Below, piece after piece: positions 56,050 through 64,000 of a stretch of 64,000 nt of DNA (positions are counted from its first letter, which is position 1; every line of letters starts with the position of its first letter). The notes under the pieces were generated by a model. The model did no database searches and had not been told where the DNA came from. It worked only from the letters and a program-made list of their open reading frames with translations. The stretch comes from Diorhabda sublineata (lineage: Eukaryota; Arthropoda; Insecta; Coleoptera; Chrysomelidae), in NCBI RefSeq assembly GCF_026230105.1, contig NC_079479.1, forward strand, positions 16,565,734 through 16,629,733. The letters are read 5' to 3'. The translations under genes were made by a program, and so were the position numbers.

Positions 56050-58990
56050 ATAAACTTTGAAAATTTCCAATCAACACAAAGTGAGAATCGACTTCAATGG
56101 GCTTCAATGAATGTAATTCGACGATATCTGACAAAGTCAGATGCAAACTCATTCAAATATATGAGAAATGTTGGAATTCGACTTCAGATGAGGAAGATAG
56201 ACTTTGAAAATTTTCAATCAACACAAAGTGAGAATCGACTTCAATGGGCTTCAATGAATGTAAATCGACGATATCTGACAAAGATAGATGCAAACTCATT
56301 CAAATATATGAGAAATGATGAAATTCGACTTCAAATGAGGAAGATAAACTTTGAAAATTTTCAATCAACACATAGTGAGAATCGACTTCAATGGGCTTCA
56401 ATGAATGTAAATCGACGATATCTGACAAAGTTAGATGCAATTTCATTCAAATATATGAGAAATGTTGAAATTCGACTTCAAATGAGGAAGATAAACTTTG
56501 AAAATTTTCAATCAACACATAGTGAGAATCGACTTCAATGGGCTTCAATGAAGTAAATCGACGATATCTGACAAAGATAGATGCAAACTCATTCAAATAT
56601 ATGAGAAATGATTAAATTCGACTTCAAATGAGGAAGATAGACTTTGAAAATTTTCAACCAACACAAAGTGAGAATCGACTTCAATGGGCTTCAATGAATG
56701 TAAATCGACGATATCTGACAAAGTCAATGCAAACTCATTCAAATATATGAGAAATGTTGGAATTCAACTTCAGATGAGGAAGATAGACTTTGAAAATTTT
56801 CAATCAACACAAAGTGAGAATCGACTTCAATGGGCTTCAATGAATGTAAATCGACGATATCTGACAAAGATAGATGCAAACTCATTCAAATATATGAGAA
56901 ATGATGAAATTCGACTTCAATTGAGGAAGATAAACTTTGAAAATTTTCAATCAACACATAGTGAGAATCGACTTCAATGGGCTTCAATGAATGTAAATCG
57001 ACGATATCTGACAAAGTCAGATACAAACTCATTCAAATATATGAGAAATGATGAAATTCGACTTCAAATGAGGAAGATAGACTTTGAAAATTTTCAACCA
57101 ACACAAAGTGAGAATCGACTTCAATGGGCTTCAATGAATGTAAATCGACGATATCTGACAAAGATAGATGCAAACTCATTCAAATATATGAGAAATGATG
57201 GAATTCGACTTCAAATGAGGAAGATAGACTTTGAAAATTTTCAATCAACACAAAGTGAGCATCGACTTCAATGGGCTTCAATGAATGTAAATCGACGATA
57301 TCTGACAAAGTTAGATGCAAACTCATTCAAATATATGAGAAATGTTGAAATTCGACTTCAAATGAGGAAGATAAACTTTGAAAATTTTCAATAAACACAT
57401 AGTGAGAATCGACTTCAATGGGCTTCAATGAATGTAAATCGACGATATCTGACAAAGATAGATGCAAACTCATTCAAATATATGAGAAATGATGAAATTC
57501 GACTTCAAATGAGGAAGATAAACTTTGAAAATTTCCAATCAACACAAAGTGAGAATCGACTTCAATGGGCTTCAATGAATGTAATTCGACGATATCTGAC
57601 AAAGTCAGATGCAAACTCATTCAAATATATGAGAAATGTTGGAATTCGACTTCAGATGAGGAAGATAGACTTTGAAAATTTTCAATCAACACAAAGTGAG
57701 AATCGACTTCAATGGGCTTCAATGAATGTAAATCGACGATATCTGACAAAGATAGATGCAAACTCATTCAAATATATGAGAAATGATGAAATTCGACTTC
57801 AAATGAGGAAGATAAACTTTGAAAATTTTCAATCAACACATAGTGAGAATCGACTTCAATGGGCTTCAATGAATGTAAATCGACGATATCTGACAAAGTT
57901 AGATGCAATTTCATTCAAATATATGAGAAATGTTGAAATTCGACTTCAAATGAGGAAGATAAACTTTGAAAATTTTCAATCAACACATAGTGAGAATCGA
58001 CTTCAATGGGCTTCAATGAAGTAAATCGACGATATCTGACAAAGATAGATGCAAACTCATTCAAATATATGAGAAATGATTAAATTCGACTTCAAATGAG
58101 GAAGATAGACTTTGAAAATTTTCAACCAACACAAAGTGAGAATCGACTTCAATGGGCTTCAATGAATGTAAATCGACGATATCTGACAAAGTCAATGCAA
58201 ACTCATTCAAATATATGAGAAATGTTGGAATTCGACTTCAGATGAGGAAGATAGACTTTGAAAATTTTCAATCAACACAAAGTGAGAATCGACTTCAATG
58301 GGCTTCAATGAATGTAAATCGACGATATCTGACAAAGATAGATGCAAACTCATTCAAATATATGAGAAATGATGAAATTCGACTTCAATTGAGGAAGATA
58401 AACTTTGAAAATTTTCAATCAACACATAGTGAGAATCGACTTCAATGGGCTTCAATGAATGTAAATCGACGATATCTGACAAAGTCAGATACAAACTCAT
58501 TCAAATATATGAGAAATGATGAAATTCGACTTCAAATGAGGAAGATAGACTTTGAAAATTTTCAACCAACACAAAGTGAGAATCGACTTCAATGGGCTTC
58601 AATGAATGTAAATCGACGATATCTGACAAAGATAGATGCAAACTCATTCAAATATATGAGAAATGATGGAATTCGACTTCAAATGAGGAAGATAGACTTT
58701 GAAAATTTTCAATCAACACAAAGTGAGCATCGACTACAATGGGCTTCAATGAATGTAAATCGACGATATCTGACAAAGTTAGATGCAAACTCATTCAAAT
58801 ATATGAGAAATGTTGAAATTCGACTTCAAATGAGGAAGATAAACTTTGAAAATTTTCAATAAACACATAGTGAGAATCGACTTCAATGGGCTTCAATGAA
58901 TGTAAATCGACGATATCTGACAAAGATAGATGCAAACTCATTCAAATATATGAGAAATGATGAAATTCGACTTCAAATGAGGAAGATAGA
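56050..58990 (+). repeat. Tandem ten-monomer duplication, 1,468-bp unit
   Basis: Landmarks in about 56,050-57,517 recur 1,468 bp later (10 x 147 minus two deletions). They include AAATGATTAAATTCG (GAA to TAA stop) near 56,607 and 58,075, AAGTCAATGC near 56,728 and 58,196, and CTTCAATTGAGG near 56,917 and 58,385. Private differences are AATTCAACTTCAG near 56,761 in the left copy and CGACTACAATGG near 58,732 in the right copy. Confidence 0.86.
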
Positions 58991-61900
58991 CTTTGAAAAT
59001 TTTCAACCAACACAAAGTGAGAATCGACTTCAATGGGCTTCAATGAATGTAAATCGACGATATCTGACAAAGTCAGATGCAAACTCATTCAAATATATGA
59101 GGAATGTTGAAATTCGACTTCAAATGAGGAAGATAAACTTTGAAAATTTTCAATCAACACAAAGTGAGAATCGACTTCAATGGGCTCCAATGAATGTAAA
59201 TCGACGATATCTGACAAAGTCAGATGCAAACTCATTCAAATATATGAGAAATGTTGAAATTCGACTTCAAATGAGGAAGATAAACTTTGAAAATTCCCAA
59301 TCAACACAAAGTGAGAATCGACTTCAATGGGCTTCAATGAATGTAATTCGACGATATCTGACAAAGTCAGATGCAAACTCATTCAAATATATGAGAAATG
59401 TTGGAATTCGACTTCAGATGAGGAAGATAGACTTTGAAAATTTTCAATCAACACAAAGTGAGAATCGACTTCAATGGGCTTCAATGAATGTAAATCGACG
59501 ATATCTGACAAAGATAGATGCAAACTCATTCAAATATATGAGAAATGATGAAATTCGACTTCAAATGAGGAAGATAAACTTTGAAAATTTTCAATCAACA
59601 CATAGTGAGAATCGACTTCAATGGGCTTCAATGAATGTAAATCGACGATATCTGACAAAGTCCGATACAAACTCATTCAAATATATGAGAAATAATGAAA
59701 TTCGACTTCAAATGAGGAATATAGACTTTGAAAATTTTCAACCAACACAAAGTGAGAATCGACTTCAATGGGCTTCAATGAATGTAAATCGACAATATCT
59801 GACAAAGTTAGATGCAAACCCTGTCAAATATATGAGAAATGTTGAAATTCGACTTCAAATGAGGAAGATAAACTTTGAAAATTTTCAATCAACACATAGT
59901 GAGAATCGACTTCAATGGGCTTCAATGAATGTAAATCGACGATATCTGACAAAGTTAGATGCAAACTCAGTCAAATATATGAGAAATGTTGAAATTCGAC
60001 TTCAAATGAGGAAGATAAACTTTGAAAATTTTCCATCAACACAAAGTGTGAATCGACTTCAATGGGCTTCAATGAATGTAAATCGACGATATCTGACAAA
60101 GATAGATGCAAACTCATCCAAATATATGAGAAATGATGAAATTCGACTACAAATGAGGAAGATAGACTTTGAAAATTTTCAATCAACACAAAGTGAGAAT
60201 CGACTTCAATGGGCTTCAATGAATGTAAATCGACGATATCTGACAAAGTTAGATGCAAACTCATTCAAATATATGAGAAATTTTGAAATTCGACTTCAAA
60301 TGAGGAAGATAGACTTTGATAATTTTCAATCAACACAAAGTTAGAATCGACTTCAATGGGCTTCAATGAATGTAAATCGACGATATCTGACAAAGTTAGA
60401 TGCCATCTCATTCAAATATATGAGAAATGTTGAAATTCGACTTCAAATGAGGAAGATAATCTTTGAAAATTTTCAATCAACACATAGTGAGAATCGACTT
60501 CAATGGGCTTCAATGAATGTAAATCGACGATATCTGACAAAGTCAGATACAAACTCATTCAAATATATAAGGAATGTTGAAATTCGACTTCAAATGAGGA
60601 AGATAGACTTTGAAAATTTTCAATCAACACAAAGTGAGAATCGACTTCAATGGGCTTCAATGAATGTAAATCGACGATATCTGACAAAGATAGATGCAAA
60701 CTCATTCAAATATATGAGAAATGATGAAATTCGACTTCAAATGAGGAAGATAGACTTTGAAAATTTTCAATCAACACAAAGTGAGAATCGACTTCAATGG
60801 GCTTCAATGAATGTAAATCGACGATATCTGACAAAGATAGATGCAAACTTATTCAAATATATGAGAAATGATGAAATTCGACTTCAAATGAGGAAGATAA
60901 ACTTTGAAAATTTCCAATCAACACAAAGTGAGAATCGACTTCAATGGGCTTCAATGAATGTAAATCGACGATATCTGACAAAGTTAGATGCAAACTCATT
61001 CAAATATATGAGAAATGTTGAAATTCGACTTCAAATGAGGAAGATACACTTTGAAAATTTTCAATCAACACATAGTGAGAATCGACTTCAATGGGCTTCA
61101 ATGAATGTAAATCGACGATATCTGACAAAGATAGATGCAAACTCATTCAAATATATGAGAAATGATGAAATTCGAATTCAAATGAGGAAGATAGACTTTG
61201 AAAATTTTCAACCAACAGAAAGTGAGAATCGACTTCAATGGGCTTCAATGAATGTAAATTGACGATATCTGACAAAGTCAGATACAAACTCATTCAAATA
61301 TATGAGAAATGTTGAAATTCGACTTCAAATGAGGAAGATAAACTTTGAAAATTTTCAATCAACACAAAGTGATAATCGACTTCAATGGGCTTCAATGAAT
61401 GTAAATCGACGATATCTGACAAAGTTAGATGCAAACTCATTCAAATATATGAGAAATGTTGGAATTCGACTTCAAATGAGGAAGATAGACTTTGAAAATT
61501 TTCAATCAACACAAAGTGAGAATCGACTTCAATGGGATTCAATGAATGTAAATCGACGATATCTGACAAAGATAGATGCAAACTCATTCAAATATATGAG
61601 AAATGATGAAATTCGACTTCAAATGAGGAAGATAGACTTTGAAAATTTTCAACCAACACAAAGTGAGAATCGACTTCAATGGGCTTCAATGAATGTAAAT
61701 CGACGATATCTGACAAAGTTAGATGCAAACCCAGTCAAATATATGAGAAATGTTGAAATTCGACTTCAAATGAGGAAGATAAACTTTGAAAATTTTCAAT
61801 CAACACATAGTGAGAATCGACTTCAATGGGCTTCAATGAATGTAAATCGACGATATCTGACAAAGATAGATGCAAACTCATTCAAATATATGAGAAATGA

Positions 61901-64000
61901 TGAAATTCGACTACAAATGAGGAAGATAGACTTTGAAAATTTTCAATCAACACATAGTGAGAATCGACTTCAATGGGCTTCAATGAATGTAAATCGACGA
62001 TATCTGACAAAGATAGATGCAAACTCATTCAAATATATGAGAATTGATGAAATTCAACTTCAAATGAGGAAGATAGACTTTGAAAATTTTCAACCAACAC
62101 AAAGTGAGAATCGACTTCAATGGGCTTCAATGAATGTAAATCGACGATATCTGACAAAGTTAGATGCAAACTCATTCAAATATATGAGAAATGTTGAAAT
62201 TCGACTTCAAATGAGGAAGATAAACTTTGAAAATTTTCAATCAACACATAGTGAGAATCGACTTCAATGGGCTTCAATGAATGTAAATCGACGATATCTG
62301 ACAAAGATAGATGCAAACTCATTCAAATATATGAGAATTGATGAAATTCAACTTCAAATGAGGAAGATAGACTTTGAAAATTTTCAACCAACACAAAGTG
62401 AGAATCGACTTCAATGGGCTTCAATGAATGTAAATCGACGATATCTGACAAAGATAGATGCAAACTCATTCAAATATATGAGAAATGATGAAATTCGACT
62501 ACAAATGAGGAAGATAGACTTTGAAAATTTTCAATCAACACAAAGTGAGAATCGACTTCAATGGGCTTCAATGAATGTAAATCGACGATATCTGACAAAG
62601 TTAGATGCAAACTCATTCAAATATATGAGAAATGTTGAAATTCGACTTCAAATGAGGAAGATAGACTTTGATAATTTTCAATCAACACAAAGTGAGAATC
62701 GACTTCAATGGGCTTCAATGAATGTAAATCGACGATATCTGACAAAGTTAGATGCAAACTCATTCAAATATATGAGAAATGTTGAAATTCGACTTCAAAT
62801 GAGGAAGATAAACTTTGAAAATTCTCAATCAACACATAGTGAGAATCGACTTCAATGGGCTTCAATGAATGTAAATCGACGATATCTGACAAACTCAGAT
62901 ACAAACTCATTCAAATATATAAGGAATGTTGAAATTCGACTTCAAATGAGGAAGATAGACTTTGAAAATTTTCAATCAACACAAAGTGAGAATCGACTTC
63001 AATGGGCTTCAATGAATGTAAATCGACGATATCTGACAAAGTCAGATGCAAACTCATTCAAATATATGAGAAATGTTGAAATTCGACTTCAAATGAGGAA
63101 GATAAACTTTGAAAATTTTCAATCAACACAAAGTGAGAATCGACTTCAATGGGCTTCAATGAATGTAAATCGACGATATCTGACAATGTCAGATACAAAC
63201 TCATTCAAATATATGAGAAATGTTGAAATTCGACTTCAAATGAGGAAGATAAACTTTGAAAATTTTCAATCAACACAAAGTGAGAATCGACTTCAATGGG
63301 CTTCAATGAATGTAAATCGACGATATCTGACAAAGATAGATGCAAACTGATTCAAATATATGAGAAATGTTGAAATTCGAATTCAAATGAGGAAGATAGA
63401 CTTTGAAAATTTTCAATCAACACAAAGTGAGAATCGACTTCAATGGGCTTCAATGAATGTAAATCGACGATATCTGACAAAGTCAGATGCAAACTCATTC
63501 AAATATATGAGAAATGTTGAAATTCGACTTCAAATGAGGAAGATAGACTTTGAAAATTTTCAATCAACACAAAGTGAGAATCGACTTCAATGGGCTTCAA
63601 TGAATGTAAATCGACGATATCTGACAAAGATAGATGCAAACTCATTCAAATATATGAGAAATGATGAAATTCGACTACAAATGAGGAAGATAGACTTTGA
63701 AAATTTTCAATCAACACAAAGTGAGAATCGACTTCAATGGGCTTCAATGAATGTAAATCGACGATATCTGACAAAGTTAGATGCAAACTCATTCAAATAT
63801 ATGAGAAATGTTGAAATTCGACTTCAAATGAGGAAGATAGACTTTGATAATTTTCAATCAACACAAAGTGAGAATCGACTTCAATGGGCTTCAATGAATG
63901 TAAATCGACGATATCTGACAAAGTTAGATGCAAACTCATTCAAATATATGAGAAATGTTGAAATTCGACTTCAAATGAGGAAGATAAACTTTGAAAATTT
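58941..64000 (+). repeat. Array domain C4: 34 monomers plus a 62-bp partial, more diverged
   Basis: Register is kept exactly for 34 monomers (58,941 to 63,938), and the last 62 bp are the start of another. Private or low-copy substitutions are denser than to the left: AACCCTGTCAAAT near 59,817, AACCCAGTCAAAT near 61,729, AACTCAGTC near 59,965, TTTTCCATCAAC near 60,029, AGGAATATAG near 59,715, GATACACTTTG near 61,044 and ACAGAAAGTG near 61,214. CGACTACAAATG recurs near 60,145, 61,910, 62,502 and 63,672, and GAGAATTGATGAAATTCAAC at about 62,040 and 62,333. The array continues past the window edge. The longest open frame of the window, 61,302-63,350, lies here and is judged non-coding. Confidence 0.85.

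Larger units (their letters stand above)
43792..58940 (+). repeat. Array domain C3: 104 monomers, duplication-rich
   Basis: The span is 104 x 147 minus 139, explained by two 62-bp deletions, seventeen single-base deletions and two single-base insertions. Single-base deletions are of two recurrent kinds: T108 loss (GAAGTAAATCG or AAAGTAAATCG) and G136 loss (AAGTCAATGC, near 47,536, 47,830, 51,879, 54,083, 56,728 and 58,196). Nearly all of it is covered by nested recent duplications of 29, 15 and 10 monomers. Confidence 0.87.
1..64000 (+). repeat. 147-bp satellite DNA array, head-to-tail, whole window
   Basis: A single tandem repeat fills the window. Seen directly: the block beginning TTCAAATATATGAG recurs at 1, 148, 295 and so on, every 147 bp, always on the + strand and with no unrelated sequence between copies. 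Counting starts gives 436 monomers plus 62 bp of the next one. The consensus has about 32% G+C, a strong A-over-T skew on this strand, and four CpG sites, three of them within TCGAC. Copies differ mostly by a limited set of shared substitutions, so variants have spread by homogenisation. Neither flank of the array is in the window. A role in centromeric or other constitutive heterochromatin is inference from array type only; I do not recognise the family. Other explanations such as coding repeats or a CRISPR array were considered and rejected. Confidence 0.98.

Noticed and set aside
61302..63350. 682-codon open frame on the + strand as a repeat-protein gene
   Set aside because: It is fourteen satellite monomers read through. 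Its ends are set by point mutations in otherwise identical repeats (TAAATTGACG before it, CAAACTGATTC after it). It has no distinct start context, no non-repeat domain and mostly amino-acid-changing variation between units.
1..64000. CRISPR array
   Set aside because: Periodicity is regular, but the whole 147-bp unit is repeated with no unique spacers, and there are no cas genes.
1..64000. CENP-B box or other known centromere protein motif
   Set aside because: No CGGG core, and nothing resembling the vertebrate CENP-B box, occurs in the consensus or the variants I read; centromere identity is therefore not supported by a motif.
1..64000. tRNA, rRNA or other structured RNA genes
   Set aside because: No rRNA-like or tRNA-like segment interrupts the repeat, and the 14-bp palindrome is too AT-rich and loop-free to argue for an RNA gene.

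Overview
The window is one uninterrupted tandem satellite DNA array and nothing else. The same AT-rich unit of 147 bp (about 32% G+C; consensus roughly 60 A, 40 T, 26 G, 21 C on the + strand) repeats head-to-tail, always in the same orientation, from the first base to the last. I see no protein-coding gene, RNA gene, transposon, CRISPR array or unique spacer. Taking the phase so that base 1 (TTCAAATATATGAG) is monomer position 1, I count 436 monomers plus a 62-bp partial copy at the right edge. The indel arithmetic closes: 436 x 147 = 64,092, and the last monomer starts at 63,939, a net shift of -154. That equals two 62-bp deletions (-124), 29 single-base deletions, two single-base insertions, and a +1/-2/-2 cluster at the domain boundary.

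Organism: a homogeneous kilobase-scale satellite with irregular higher-order duplications points to a eukaryotic genome, most likely centromeric, pericentromeric or other heterochromatin. The sequence alone does not tell me whether the host is a plant, invertebrate or other eukaryote, and I do not recognise the family. Monomer length equals nucleosome core DNA (147 bp) and exactly 49 codons.

Layout. Domain A, 1-24,402: 166 monomers with no net length change. It is marked by A43T (stop-creating), A141G, the A147T/T2C pair, T121C and the A131T/G139A family. Boundary zone, 24,403-25,134: five atypical monomers with unique indels. Domain C, 25,135-64,000: a different variant set (T133A, T20A, G49A, A75T). 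It subdivides into C1 (25,135-29,985, 33 monomers, no net indels), C2 (29,986-43,791, 94 monomers, twelve of them 146 bp), C3 (43,792-58,940, 104 monomers, large duplications and two 62-bp-deleted hybrids) and C4 (58,941-64,000, 34 monomers plus a partial, many private variants).

Blocks of 4, 7, 9, 10, 12, 15, 17, 20 and 29 monomers are duplicated next to themselves, as expected from unequal exchange, replication slippage or gene conversion. Because 147 is divisible by 3, long open frames of up to 682 codons appear on the + strand, with shorter ones on the - strand. They are by-products of the repeat: they break at recurrent stops and single-base frameshifts, and their recurrent substitutions are mostly amino-acid-changing. 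No gene set or pathway is present.
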